Assembly: GCA_037176885.1 (NCBI GenBank)
Contig: JAWWNJ010000010.1
Span: forward strand, 2,294,001 to 2,358,000
Direction of reading: 5' to 3'
Length of the DNA stretch: 64,000 bases
Source: Favolaschia claudopus
Taxonomy: Eukaryota > Basidiomycota > Agaricomycetes > Agaricales > Mycenaceae
The translations under genes and the position numbers were made by a program. The notes beneath the pieces are model-generated. The model saw only the letters and a program-made list of their open reading frames with translations. It had not been told where the DNA came from and did not search any database. Below are positions 9,716-22,393 of this stretch, in pieces (the first letter of the stretch is position 1; the number at the start of each line of letters is the position of its first letter).

Positions 9716-12372
9716 CTAGAAGTCATACCCCTCAACTTTGAACGTTTTCCCATATTGGAGATAACTGTCCATAATCTTGAGGATGGGTTCGGGGAGACCC
9801 ATACTCAGCAGCGTGTACGAGATCTTGCCATGTCCATGCACCTGCCCCAACTTGAAGAAACACTTGGCAATTTGCGTCGGATACTGGAACAGCATTTTTT
9901 GAATATTAGTTTCGTCGGCAAGAAGAACGACGCAACGCACCGTCATCTCAGTATACTCCGCATACTGATACGCAGCAACGCGGATCGCAGTCTGTATACA
10001 CCGCTGGATATCGCCCTCATCAGCGTACATCTCCATAAGCTTGTTCCAAGGCTTGACGGAGTAGCGCGGTGTATCAAGACAACGCTGATACGCTTCCTTG
10101 GCCTCCTCCTTGTGGTGCAGCCGCACCCCCAAGTCGCCTAGGATCTCCCACTCCAAGCCCGTTTTACGGTACGCTACGTGCTGTGTCTTGAAGTGCGCCA
10201 CTTCGGCGCGGAAGATCGTCCACACCCGCAGATCCTGCGTCCACAATCAGTTATATGTTACGAGGGAGGATGACACGATAAATCTACCTCGTACAGGACC
10301 ATGAAGAGGTTGTCCAGCCATCGCTCGCATAGCCGCTTGTTGCTGAAAGAGAAAGGTTCTTGCTGGACGGCGGAAGGAGGTTCTTTACTGGCTTTCTTCC
10401 CATCCTTGTCAGCCGCTGCACCATCCACCTCGTCCTCGGTCGCAGCCTGCACCGGCCGTTCCAGGGTATCCCCAGCAGCAGTCGCAGTCGCAGTTTGCGG
10501 GACCTGGCCACCCTCTGTATTGTCCCGGTCAGACTCCGTCGATATACGAATCGTCGGAATCCCATTCTCATTCGCGTTCGCATTGACATCCCCATTCCCA
10601 TTCAACTCAGGGACACTCGCGCTGACCGGTGTCGCCGCAGAGACCGCGCTCCCCCCGGGACTCACCATCCCGCGCGTCGACGCATCATCCTCTTCCTCGC
10701 CCTCCGCAAGAGTCGTCCCTTCCGCGACAGACGACTCCGATTCCGACCGCGCATGCTTCGCGATATCCCCCTGTGCCTTCTGCATGCGGTATTCTTCCTC
10801 CATGACGAACACGCAGCTCCGGGTCTTCAGCAGCTCGTCCCACCCGATCTGCGCAACCAGCTTGGTGAGGAGAGCGTACGCGCGAGCCCAGGTGCCGCGT
10901 AGCCCCGGAGCAGGCAGTCGCTGAAGAGCGGGATCTGCCTGATTTTTGTGCGGATTACTCAAATGCGGAAACAAAGAACCAAGGACATACCTCATCATCG
11001 TCAGTCTTCACGCGCTCCGGCAATATTTCACCTATCGAGCGATGGAAGGGGAGATGAACACGCGAAGGTGTAAGCTGTCTGTGTGCATCACGACCGTTAA
11101 AAGTGAACATCGGACATGAGTTGAGAGTGAGCAGCGCCTGCCCGTGAATTAGCCAGATGGAAGCAGAACAAACACAGCAATAGACGCTCACCGACTCGAA
11201 ATTTCCCAGCTCAATGTACACATCTGTGAGTTTCTCCCAAGTAACAAACTCGCTGGGGGCGGCATTGACCGCCTGTCGTGCAAGCTTCAACGCCCAATCA
11301 GAGCGACCCTTTTCTCGTAAAAAGTCGCATTGCGCATGTAACAGGGTATAAGACGACGGGCCGGGCACCGAGCGCAGTGCAGAGGACATTATTTGAAGCG
11401 CTTTTACTTCCTCGTCTGTGCGGGATCAGAGGCTGGGCAGAGAAAAAAGCGACGGTGCGTACGCATTCCGAGATATGCACGAGCGAGCAGAGAGGAGACC
11501 TCGGGCTCACGAACGGAAATCTTCTCGAAAAGGTTGGCGACCTGCTGATAACGCCCAGAAGCACCGAAGTATTTGAGAAGCCCGGCGGTGAGGTGATTTG
11601 TTGTGACGGATGCAACCTGTATCTCGGGATCGGAGCCCACTTGCCACCCTTTGAGAAACAGGGCCTCCGCCGCAGCCAAAAAGCGCAGTTCTCCTTCGGC
11701 GGTGGTAATGGGGTCGAGTTTCCGGTAGGCGTCGAGGGCGTGAGCGGGGTCGTCGGAATAGAGAATTGCTCGCAAGAGAGCCGAGACATAAGTTTCTTGC
11801 CACATCTCGGGCGTCGCATCGTGGCTGTCCGAGTGAGCTGCGACAGGAATCAATAGGCTGCACAAACGCACCGTTCGCCACGTAGATCCACCACATAAGC
11901 AACTACGCCTCCAGGAATTTTCACATCGACACGGAAGTCGACTCGGGAAAAGGCGTTGAAGCAGCAGTAGCACCCGTTTCGGACTTTCCACACCGGGGTT
12001 TTGGAAAACCAGGCGTTCGAATCTTCGATACCGTACGTCAGAGAGTTGATGTAGGCGGCAAGGGATGCAGAGGAGGAGGCGTCGACGCCAGAAACGAAGT
12101 GATACGAGCCAAGGTCGCGTTGACCGCTTTTCCCCATACTCTTCACCACATGGCACAAGTCGGGTGGTCCTAGTTCTCTGAATGTTGCTGGGCGAGGTAA
12201 GTAGAAGTCTAGTGACGAAAGAGAGACTCACAAAGGCTCTCTGTGCGAGCGGTGAGCGACTCTCCGAGGTCGACCTGCAACACGCGATCAGTCGGTGAAA
12301 ACGCGATCGAGCAGCCTACGACACCTCGAAAAGTTCAGGGACGTCTTTGAAGGTGGCGGTCGCTTCTGCCAT
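9716..12372 (-). CDS. ChAPs-family exomer subunit (Bch1/Bud7-like, Chs5-Arf1-binding protein)
   Basis: Nine minus-strand exons: 12372-12325, 12274-12232, 12187-11872, 11824-11463, 11415-11192, 11137-10991, 10938-10288, 10234-9941 and 9883-9716. All are in phase, giving 750 aa, close to the ~720-750 aa of yeast Bch1/Bud7. In yeast, ChAPs with Chs5 form the exomer, a trans-Golgi coat that exports selected cargo such as chitin synthase. Recognisable blocks are ELGPPDLCHVVKS near the N-terminus, LNSCPMFTFNGRD in the middle, the TPR-like EAYQRCLDTPRYSVKPWNK region and the C-terminal ISYTLLSMGLPEPILKIMDS. An acidic, low-complexity insertion (about residues 400-500) rich in Asn, Glu and Thr interrupts the conserved body. 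The start is fixed by the only ATG before the first conserved segment. Confidence 0.87.
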
Positions 12373-13023
12373 CGGCAGGACCTTGTGAACCGGGCGTTAT
12401 AGTGGTGTCGAGCTTGAAATTGACGCGTGAAGAACCTAGCGTTGTACCGCAGCAAAAAGGTAATTATTAGAAGTAGACGTGGTTTCGCCTAAGGATCTAG
12501 GTGAACGGGAAATCGTCAATATTGAGTTTTGAAGCCCCGCAAGCATGAAAGCCACAGAATAAGCCGACACGTCTGTGATATCTTCGCGTCATGATATCCT
12601 TCGAACTGAGACAATAAACTATGCCCGGTCAGGCATCCTCGGCAGTCCCGACAGCCACTATCAAGACGATTCCAAGGCTTGAGGCGCCGGCAGACGTGGT
12701 TTGAGGGTCCAAACTGGCAGGGTGGCGTACCTTTTGGCCCTCGACTAAGCCCAATTCCAGCCTAAAATCCGCGTCACCGTCCAGAGAGTCCTGCGGGGTC
12801 GGTATTCCTATCGAATGGTCGGGGCGAAAGCCTTCCTAAACGCGTGAGCCTCAAGACAGATGATGAGGACAAGCAGAAAGCGCGGTAAACAAGCTTGACG
12901 GAACACAAATAGCGGAATGATGGCTAGCCAATTTAGTCTGCACTACTGCGCAATGCAAAAATTTGTATTCCTGTCTATGCGATACATTTACAACACTGTA
13001 GAAGTCCGACTGTTGGAAGTCCG
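12373..13023. other. Intergenic region upstream of the ChAPs gene
   Basis: A 651-bp non-coding stretch between the aspartate kinase stop and the ChAPs start. It should carry the ChAPs promoter and the aspartate kinase 3' end. I see no transposon ends, RNA genes or notable repeats. Confidence 0.4.
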
Positions 13024-15271
13024 TTATACAATTAATTCAGTAACTTCTACTCTACTGTGACCGCAAATGCCGCGTTCAATGAGATGCGAAAAGCAAGATG
13101 CCGAGTTGGATCGACGGAAAGCAAAAGCAAAGGAGAAAGAGTTTGCATCTAGAACAGCCATGGCCCTACGGCTACTACGCAGGGTCAGCATGCGAAGGAA
13201 CTGAAGTAGTGATGTAGACAACGTACTGCTTTTAGGTGTGGAGAAGGAATCGGGCGGCTGTAAACAGCTCTGATGTATAAGATTCAGCGCTTTGACAGCG
13301 TCTTTCCCGTCGATGACGCAGGAGATGTTGATTTCGCTCGCGCCTTGACTGATCATCTCAATGTTGACCTTGCCCTGCGCGAGCGTGGTGAACATCCGCC
13401 CTGCTATACCGATCATATTGTACATGTGCTTGCCGACCAGCGACAATATCGCCATGTCGTGGTGCACTGAGACCTACAGCAGTTTGAGTGAGGACATTGA
13501 TTTGATCAAAGTAGGGAGCCACATACCGTCCCAATTTTTTGCAGCTCCCGTAGCAGGCGCTCCAGGATTTTCTTATTCGACCCATCCTCAATGGCCATAC
13601 TCACATGAACCTCGCTAGTGCTGATCAAGTCCACGACCACGCCAAAGCGGTCGAGCGTCCCAAAGATACCCGCAAGGAAGCCGTGGGACACGCTCTTACG
13701 ATTTGAGTTTATATTGAGCACAATGATTCGCTCCTTGATAGTCACTGCTGTTGGATGCCGTGGATGCTGCTTCGTTGCCTGCGACGCACGAGCAGTGAGC
13801 TGTGCGAGCGCCAGGGGGGACGCAGGCTCGGGTATACTTCCAACCTCTTCATCGACCTGAGTCGTATCCGCTTCCGGGTCTGGATGAATAACAGTGCCCC
13901 CGCCTCGGGGGTTTTCTACATTCTTTATACGAATGGGTATTCTGCGGCGGATGGCCTGAGAGAATGGATGAGTTTGGTGATTGACAGAGAACAGTTAAAG
14001 AAGGATTACCTGTTCCATGGTAAACGGATGGACAACCTCGCTGCCATAGTAAGTCAGCTCTGCCGCTTCTGCCGGAGAGATTATAGAGATGAGGCGCGCA
14101 GTGGGGACCTTGCGAGGATCGGCAGTAAATATCCCGTCAACTTCCTTCCATATTTGCAGCTCCGATGCTTCAAGACCAACAGCCAGCAGAGCAGACAACA
14201 AATCGGTATAGCCACGGCCAACCTGTTGTAACAACGACCCTGGAACTGGGCCAAAAAACCCTGTCATAGATCATTGAGCACGAACAAAAACCATTCAAAG
14301 AAGGCGGAACGCACCAGTGACAACAGGAACTCGCGGACCGCATTGCTTTACACGCTCGCCAACAGCAAGCGAAAGCTGGTCGTAGAATTCTTGGTCCAAC
14401 GAACCGTCATCCAAACCGGCTTCGAGATCGTCGACAGAGGGTACAATGTTCTCAAGCGAGACATACTCAGCGTCTACACCCTGATCCCGAAGAACTGCGG
14501 TTACGAATTTGCACGCCAGTCGTTCTCCCAGCCCGACGATGGTGTCTTTAGAACGCGGAGAGATTTCGTTGATGACCTAACATGATGACTGGTAAATACG
14601 GGGCGACGAACGCATAGCAAAACTGACCTGAGACGCGAACAAGAAACTCCTCAGCCATTCACAGTCTCTATCAATCTCTGCCTCAAGTTCACGGAGTATG
14701 CCTGGGTGCTGCACCGAAGCCCGTGCAGCATTGAGGTGCTCTTGCCGTATAAGGTCCACCGTAGCGTGAAACTCTGGAACAGAATCCGAATTTGACAGCG
14801 GCGTCATGGCTGTAGCCGGCCCCCACGGATACGCTTCACCCCCGCGCGGGGTGCTCACAGGCGGACTCTGCGAGCCCTCCTCCGTGCGTCCAAAAATTCC
14901 ATTCGAAATCGGAGTCGCCGTCCCGGATGTCGGTTTCGGGCGTTTAAGCGCTTCAGAAGCCGCCCGAAGAAGCAAATTGGTCGTCCCAAGCGCCTTAGTG
15001 GACCCCGACCGCGCCGAGCATACAACGGCCACCTTATTGGAACCAATGTAACCTCTGCGTGTAAGACTACTCAACACCCAGCAACAGCAAGAGAATAAAA
15101 CACATACGAGACAATATCCCTAGCGATATTCACGGCGAACTTCCCAACACTCGTTCCACCGAATTTTTGAACCAGCCATCTTGAGGAGGGATCGATGCTG
15201 TTTTGATGCAGGTTGGGCGGGGTACGCGGTGGGGAAGACGACCGGGAAGAGGAGCCGGAGGATTGGGACAT
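13024..15271 (-). CDS. HOM3: Aspartate kinase
   Basis: Catalyses phosphorylation of L-aspartate, the first step toward threonine and methionine (homoserine pathway). Six minus-strand exons: 15271-15108, 15054-14628, 14576-14315, 14260-14010, 13955-13527 and 13473-13024 give 660 aa. The N-terminal kinase motif KFGGTSVGK, then NKVAVVCSARS, GFFGPVP, VGRGYTDLLSALLAVGL and WKEVDGIFTADPRKVP identify the amino-acid kinase domain. Two C-terminal ACT regions follow (ITKERIIV-LNINSN-type and MAILSLVGKHM to GASEINISCVI), consistent with feedback inhibition by threonine. The final ~75 residues after the ACT domain are Ser/Arg/Phe-rich and unlike known enzymes, so the true 3' end may involve another intron. 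The fungal enzyme is usually ~520-600 aa. Confidence 0.9.
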
Positions 15272-16529
15272 GGTGGAGGGGAAAGCTGGAAAACCCTCAA
15301 ACTTTATACGTTTTTCTGCATGAACGCCTGTGGCAAAAACCAAATTGAGTCAGGGAATGAAAACACGTGGATCAATCGATGGCACCTTCCTTTTTGGGTG
15401 TTCGGCGGAGGTATTTTTCCAAAGTAGTGCCGTGAAAGCCGCGTCTAATGGCCACCAATGGCTTTCTGGATATAACTAAATGCTGTTGTGGAATGGTATT
15501 CAGAATGGACACATTTCAAAGTCGGTCTGTGTAAATGTTGCGGAGTTGAGTTACGAATCTCGCCGCTGTTGAATGGTGGAGATGTAAGTGGAACTTATTC
15601 TGCACGCAGCATGAGTAAAGAAACACGGGAGAACGTTGTCTGAAAGGCACCTCATTGAAACAACGCGTTCATCTAAGGCGCTCCCTGAGCGAAACAAGAC
15701 AAGATAGGTGCGTTCTCGCCGGGTCACCGAGAAGGACAGTCTTACAGCACATCGTCATGCTGTTGAGAACATTGTAAGCAGGTCAACTGCCACTGGAATA
15801 TTCTGCTAGAGTAGCACTCGGCAAAAGCTGGTGAAATCTTGTCATTCCGGAGGCAAGGTTTTCCTTTCTACTGCAGTAAGTATAGGTACAGCGCGATCGC
15901 TACGGAAAATATGGTTCAGACTTCACTTCTGAATAAAAGAGGTAGTAAGCACCTCCTACATAAATCTGTGGCTTGCAAACGCTCCAGTGACTCTGAATTG
16001 AATCTTGAATGAAGGCGGAATTACGTTCGCCCTAGACAATACTGATGTGGTTAGCATCCACAAAACAGTCATTCAGCAGGCCCAATTCAGAACTTGTGGC
16101 GCCCAAGGTATTCAAAGAGTCACAATGTGCAACCCGACAGTTTGCGTGCCACGGTGGCAGTGGCACCAGAGTTTACCAGGTGCGAGAACACGAAAGAGAC
16201 ACGAGAACCCAAATAAATTGATTACAACTCGAGAGGTGGTGGCAAATTTGGCGGAAGTTGAAGGGATGCTGTCAGACTGTGGTTTTGAACGCTCATGCTA
16301 CATTGCTAATGCGGATCCGAAAGCTGGTAGTGGTGGTGGAAAGTCAAGTCGCGCATGTCACGTTCACGTGTTAGCTTGTTACTGTTTGTCACAGTCACAC
16401 GTCAACGAGCCGAAAAAACCGATCAATCTTATCCTCAACTTGAACCGCAACGCTGCAACAGCGCTGCTTTCTTCCCGTGAAGCTGATATTCAAACCCTAC
16501 GGTTCTGTGCTGCTACCAAGGCCGTCTCC
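15272..16529. other. Divergent intergenic region
   Basis: About 1.26 kb between the starts of the minus-strand aspartate kinase and the plus-strand F-box-like gene, so it should hold both promoters. The reading frame of the plus-strand gene stays open upstream to 16005, but the conserved protein begins at 16530. I see no repeat or RNA gene. Confidence 0.4.
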
Positions 16530-17427
16530 ATGAAGCCAGCGTTCCCGGAAGACGTAGAACGGGCTATAACCGATACCCTGCTCCATGAGAATCAAGATAT
16601 GTGCTGCACCATGGCTCTCGTGGCTCCCAGATTCCGTGCCTGGTGGGTCTCAGTGCGTGGCCCCATTCAGTTGAATGAGAATACTGTCCGGTAGGACAAA
16701 ACCCTTCGTCTTCCGAACTGTTGTCGTTCGCAGACGGGATGATTGGACGAAACGAGTCAATGTCCTCTTGCTCCCAAACGCCATCCACATACGCACTCTG
16801 GCATTAGATCTCCCTCTATCTCAGCGCACTCTCTCCGACGAAGAGCAGTCGCTTATCCGAGCCTTGCTTCAAGCTTCCATTCATGTCAAAAACCTCGCCA
16901 CGACTTGGCATATCTGGGCACGCCTCGCTCACGAATGCCGTGCTCTCCAACTCTCGACTCTGTATCTCATATGGGACAGAGTTCTCGGCGTCGTTCTCCC
17001 ATCGCTCAAAGACCTGCGCCATCCCACGCTACTTACAGATATCACCGTATACGCTCCCCCGGACCTCGCCAATCTGACGCCGTTTAGACCCTGGGGCGAG
17101 CTGTACCTACCGGATACATCGCGCTGCGCGAATCTGTTCTATGTGACATATGTGGCCGACAGGACGCCCATACCGACGGTGGGCTCCCTCTGTGAGGACA
17201 TACCTAATCTCCGGGGTGCTATGTTTGCACAAATCCTGCTTGGTGACAAGGAAGGATTTGAGGACGATATCGACGATCTCGTCAAGGAGGACAAGGAGGT
17301 TTATCCAAATTTCTCTGCGACGTTCGTGTCCTCTGCTAGGAAAGTCTTGGACGAGTGGCTTGCGAAGGTGAATGGCGGCCCAAGTGTTTTGGAGCATCCC
17401 CCTCCTCGTCTGGTGGAGACCGAATGA
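16530..17427 (+). CDS. F-box-like protein of a basidiomycete family
   Basis: Two exons, 16530-16642 and 16695-17427 (52-nt GT-AG intron), give 281 aa. The first ~40 residues (FPEDVERAITDTLLHENQDM, then ALVAPRFRAW) have the spacing of an F-box: Leu/Phe-Pro-x-Asp-Val, an amphipathic helix, then ALV...F..W. The remainder (FRTVVVRRRDDWTKRV, HIRTLALDLPLS, LSTLYLIWDR, PWGELYLPDTSRCANLFYVT) is typical of a large agaricomycete family that often lies in expanded gene sets. If the F-box assignment is right it would be an SCF ubiquitin-ligase adaptor. That is inference; no substrate can be suggested. The frame is open upstream to 16005, but I consider 16530 the likelier start. Confidence 0.65.
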
Positions 17428-18043
17428 TGGCTGGCAATCTTTTGCCCTTCGAGTGAGAGGGATGTTGGCTTGCGCATGGGCAACAAAGCTAAAGCTGTAT
17501 GCCCTCCGCAACGACGTATTGCGACTCTGTGAGGCCTGCGCATACTATCCGTTCCCCTCTTGCAACATACCCTACGTGATTTCGCAAGTATATGAGAGGA
17601 ATAGAAAATTCATTTCTCTGGCTCAGTGCGGTTCTTGTCCTGATGATGCACAACTGAGGACCTTTCTAGTACTTGCGATCAATATCTTAAGTCGGGCTGA
17701 TTGCATATCTGTCTCCGTCGATGTTCCGAGTTTCCTCGAAGCAATCTTGCCTAAACAACACACAGAGATGAAATGTCGACGTCCTCTTCTGTACTTAACA
17801 CTTGGTCTGTGTTGCGCTTGTCGACTAGTAGAGCAGTAGCTTCGACGGAGTTGCTCTTTTATTCACACTCTATATGTACGAGTCAAGAAATCCGAGCCTC
17901 ATATATTTTTATCTGAGAATCTGAGATTTTTGCGAGAGTATAGAGTATATACGAGTGATATGTGGGGCTATGGGCTAGATCTATATACTGTAGGTTACGA
18001 TAATTCAAGAAAACATTGACGTCTGCCACTCGAGAGACACGTA
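17428..18043. other. Convergent intergenic region
   Basis: 616 bp between the 3' ends of the plus-strand F-box-like gene and the minus-strand helicase gene. It contains AT-rich stretches at about 17,870-18,000 with TATATA-like words, suitable for 3' end formation. No further gene is recognised. Confidence 0.35.
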
Positions 18044-21000
18044 TCATTCGACATCCTGCCATGGCCGGTCCACATTCGTGTCGTCGTCTGCATCCGCGGT
18101 CTCTACCCCTTCCATCGTCAGCGCCTCCATCCTCCGCGTGAATGCATTCATATCCCGCTCCGCCAGGCTCCTCACAACGTCATCATACCCACCTTCCTCT
18201 GCTACAGGAACGTCTGGGTCCCACGAGATATCGCCCCCAGTCCACCCGCCGTTCAAATACACGTAGTTCAAGAATGAGCGCCATAGCGGGTCGAGCCCGA
18301 GTACATCAGGATCGCCGACGACGATCAGCAGGGCTTGGGCGCGAGTTACCGCCACTAAAGACTCGGTTTAGCGGGCAGTACGGGTAAAGTGATGATCATG
18401 ACATACCATTGAATCGGCGCGGATTGGCAACAAAGCCTAGGGTATGGCGAAGGTCATACTCGACGAACTCGCGGCTGCTGCGCACGGTGGAAATGATAAT
18501 CACGCGACGCTCCTGTTCACCAACTTTGTCAAATAATTTCTAGCTCATAGGACAGACCTACTTGGCCTTGAAACTCCTCCACGCTTCCGACTTTCACGCC
18601 GTCTGCGACAGGACGGAGCGCAGCGCGAATCTTGAGACACTGCGCATGGTATGGCGTGATGACACCGATATCGCCGTCCGCTGACAGAGGGGGTGAGCAA
18701 CTGGGCACTACGTGGTTGTTATCGCTCACTGATACGGAACCGCCTGTCTGCACGCAGCTTCTCCACATACTGCTTCACCTGCGACAGCTCATCGATATTG
18801 AAGAAAGACGGCGACGCCGCCTCGCGATCGTCCTTGCCCGCGATTGCATGAAAAACAATCGGAAACTTGGCCGCCGGTAGAAGGGGCGAATCGAGGTAGG
18901 CATTAATAGTTTTGGTGTCACCGCACGGTTGGAGCTCGCCCTTATAGAATCGCTCGTTAGGGAATTTCAATATCGCGTTGTGGGACCGGAAGTTCTTGAT
19001 GAGTTTGACGACGCTAAACGGCGATGAGTGTGAGGACAGAACGGAGGGAAATGGGATAATACGATTTGCCGTAGCCTGCGGTCTCGTCGTATATCTCGCG
19101 CTGCATGAGACGCTCAATGTAGCTGATTTCGAGGCCAAGCTCGCGGGCGATCGCCGAACGTATGATCGGCCCCAGCTGCTTGGGATCTCCGGAAAGAACG
19201 ACATTGGTATTGTTGTCCGCCATAGTCTTGATCGCTGAAGGGATCGTCACCATATGGGCTCTCAGTGGCAACACTACAGCAGGCAAAACTCACCAATCAT
19301 TGCCTCAGGCTCCGTGGCCTGCCCCGCCTCATCGCAAAAGATATGGGTGTAATGACCCCGAGGTATACCAATGCCCGCAACAACTGATGCAGACACACAA
19401 GTCGCAACGACAACCCGGAAGCGCTTCATGCGCGCCAATGGTGGCACGGAGAAGTGTCCCCCTCGTTCGCCTTCCTTCTCGAAAGTGTACTCGCGCAGCT
19501 CGAGAGGAACCTGCTCCCTATTTCGCGAAGGCGCATAAAATCGGAACAATTCGTCCGTGGTCAAGCCTGCGACGAGCCGCGTCGCGATGAGGTCGGCCGC
19601 CGAGTTGCTCGACGCGCATGCGAGGATTCGAGCTTTGGGGTCGGCGACAAGGAGTTGGCGAATGGCCTCCACCATGGTCACAGTCTTCCCCGTTCCAGGA
19701 CTACATGATATCAGCAATCGATGCGGGAGCACTCAGGGACGGAAGACATACGGTCCGAAGATTACGAACGGAACGGACCCAGGCGGGCGCTTGACGATCG
19801 ATACAACTGCTTGTAATTGCGGGGCATTCGTACCAATGAGTGAATTGAAAACCCTTAGCTTTGCGCTCGAGGGAGTGGGGTATGGGATTGTCGGCACATG
19901 CTGCGCCACAGGGAAGAGGACTCGATCCTCCGAGTAAGCTGTATCGAGCGCTAGATGTTGGCGACGCAACGGATATCGGTTGAGCTTGAACCGGATATTG
20001 AAACGATCTGCTGGTGAAGCCCTGAAAGAGCTGTGCGTTCTTAGTCCGACTTCTTCTTTTCGTACGAAGTGCACCCCGCCCTCAAACCAGTGACCGGAAG
20101 CGGACGAATGTTTTTGTACGAGTATGCGGTCGCCTGTATGCTTATAGTGAGCTCACGACACAGAAAGAGCTAGAACGATACTCACCAACTAAAACACTGG
20201 GTCTTTTCTCAGCGAGCCCGGGAACATCGAGCCTATGCCTAGGTCAGCCTACATTCGTAAGACTGCGACGAACGTACAGGTGATAGAAATTGTGGACAGT
20301 GAGTTTGGCATTGGGGATGTCGTAGTGCTCAAGATCGCGTCTGAAAGAATGGAGAAATGAATGCTAGCCACATTAATGATCATATAGAGGACGTACTCCA
20401 TGCGAAACTCTTCAATCCACAGTAGGAACTTGTAGTGGCGAGCGTATGTGTTGCTGTCGACAACGGGCGGGAGATACAGCCGGCGCAAATTGTCAATGAT
20501 GCTCGTGGTACTGCCTGTAGACAAGACTGGGACCAAGTAGGGCGGAATGGTAGCCTTGGGCAGCGGGGCCACATATGGGACAGCTTTCAAGGACGGCGGA
20601 AGAACTCCTTCTACAACGTTCGTCTCTGGCTGCCTCGCGGCCCGTTTCCGAGGCTTGAATGGTGCCGAAGGTCGGAAATTCTCGTGGTCGCGTCGATTGC
20701 CAACGATGACGCGTACAACGCGCGCGATCATGAACCGTTTCTTCAGCTGCATATCCTCGAACAGAATCTCGAGGCGATCCTCTGCCCTGCCGTTGTGGGC
20801 TTGAAGGAGTGTCACACTGAACGAGTAAGGAATATTGTAGCCAACTGTGCGGGGTGGAACATAGTCCACTGAAAATCTATATAGGAGCATCATGAGCGGT
20901 CCGCGCAAGTGGAACGATAAAGCTTACGGTGATTTTGTCTGGACTCCCTTGGCTGAAACAAGCGTCATACTAATGAGAGAGATTTTGGAAGACGGAGTTG

Positions 21001-21559
21001 CATTCTTGATGGTCGGTGAGATGGTCATTCCGGATTTGGCTGCTGATACATCGACAATGCCGAAGTCGAAGTCGCCGACAATCGAAATTCCGTTTTTGTC
21101 CCTTTCCGCCTCGTCTAAAGCCGCTTGAAACGATACGAACCGTTGGCGAGCTAGATGCTTGGGAGTGGACAGATGTCGATCCCAATGCTCATTCTGGATG
21201 TGAATGTTGCATGTGGGGCAAAGTGTATAGTTGGGAACATATTCGGCCTCCTCTGGGTCGGCGTCGGGTGGAACACCCTTGCTCTCGCATTTGGCTTTGT
21301 GTTTCTTCGTATGGACATGCGACTGCCAGAGATTTCTCCCTGAGACGTATTTCCCGCACGGCGAACAAAACAAGAAAGCTCCACACTCTCCTCGAGCCTT
21401 CGCAAGGTGACGTCGGGTGGCAATATGCGCAGCGTACGCTGCGGGTGACCCAAAGACAAGGCCACATATGTCGCAAGTGGAAACGTTGTGCCGACCACTG
21501 CAGGATGGATCCTCGCAGATCCCATTCGCGAGCATCTGAGTACAGATAGGCGGCGACAT
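18044..21559 (-). CDS. MOV10/SDE3-like RNA helicase with N-terminal zinc fingers
   Basis: Superfamily 1 helicase related to plant SDE3 and animal MOV10, which act in RNA silencing and transposon control. Eleven minus-strand exons: 21559-20928, 20876-20397, 20340-20278, 20232-20186, 20133-19752, 19700-19294, 19234-19063, 19013-18730, 18680-18562, 18512-18407 and 18354-18044. Phases agree throughout, giving 1,000 aa. The N-terminus has a CCCH finger (C-x8-C-x4-C-x3-H) and about three C2H2-like fingers (CDICGLVF.., CSPCGKYV.., CPTCNIHI..). Helicase motifs: GPPGTGKT (Walker A, near residue 535), [12 protein letters not shown] (motif II), [10 protein letters not shown] (III), IKNFRSH (IV), VITPYHAQ and [18 protein letters not shown] (V) and VAVTRAQ (VI). 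The C-terminus is acidic. A silencing role here is inference from family, but apt next to a retrotransposon-rich region. Confidence 0.88.
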
Positions 21560-22390
21560 GATGGTGAAGGTAGAGGAAGACGTGCCGATTGGAAGCTTCT
21601 TTAACAACGGGCTGCCAGGCATCATGGCGGCGATTGAGTAAAGTCTTTCTTAACTTTGGTAATCAGAGCAACCCTGAGCAACATTTCCCATGACGGTCGA
21701 GTCGAGATGGTTTCAGCTAATACGAGTAACAGGGTCGTCCATTAACTCGAAATCAGGCCAGGGTCGAATGAATCGGGACAGACTTCTTCTCGAATCCGTG
21801 TGCGTCATTGCAGCTTGAGGAATCTAGGATATCGTTCGGCTGCGTGTGGATATTGCGGATTCCTTGAAGTTGGAGCTTGGGCTTCGGCAACAGGCACTAG
21901 ATATCAAGCCGGGCAGACTAGAAAGTATCTGGGTAGCTTGAGCACCACGCAACCAGCCGCAACCTGCAAAAAGTTTGCGAAAAGTTGGGGAAGGTTGCAT
22001 TGGCATATCCCATATTGCGTAACGCTCAATATATTACGAATTGATCCTATAATATCCCTCTCGCCGTGCTGATCCGTTACGTTCACAATTCGGAAAATGT
22101 GGCAGAGACAGGTGTTCACTTTACTTAAATACACCAGTGAGCATGCGATTGACAGCTTCTACGTGTCGTAGGAATCTGACACCTGTATTCTTGGCCGAGT
22201 TCAAAAGCTTTGGTTTTGCAAGCACAGAGCTAAGCATAGGCATTACCTAGAGCATATTCATTGTGATTAACGCGTTTTAGTATGATTGGAGCGTTCATGG
22301 CGAGTGTGGGTGCCAGCCGAGTGAGTTCAGATGTTTGATGAGCTGGTGCAATGTTCTTCGATTAACATGATGAACTTGAAGTAAAATGCC
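21560..22390. other. Intergenic region upstream of the helicase
   Basis: 831 bp between the helicase start and the outer MITE. The first part should contain the helicase promoter. No coding or repeat structure is recognised in the rest. Confidence 0.35.
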
Positions 22391-22393
22391 TTA

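Noticed and set aside
10301..10924. A 207-codon plus-strand frame opposite the ChAPs gene
   Set aside because: It is an antisense shadow of the GC-rich, low-complexity ChAPs exon,  with no splice partner or domain.
16005..16694. A 229-codon plus-strand frame upstream of the F-box-like gene
   Set aside because: Only its last third belongs to the conserved protein and it runs through the 52-nt intron. The upstream part has no recognisable content.
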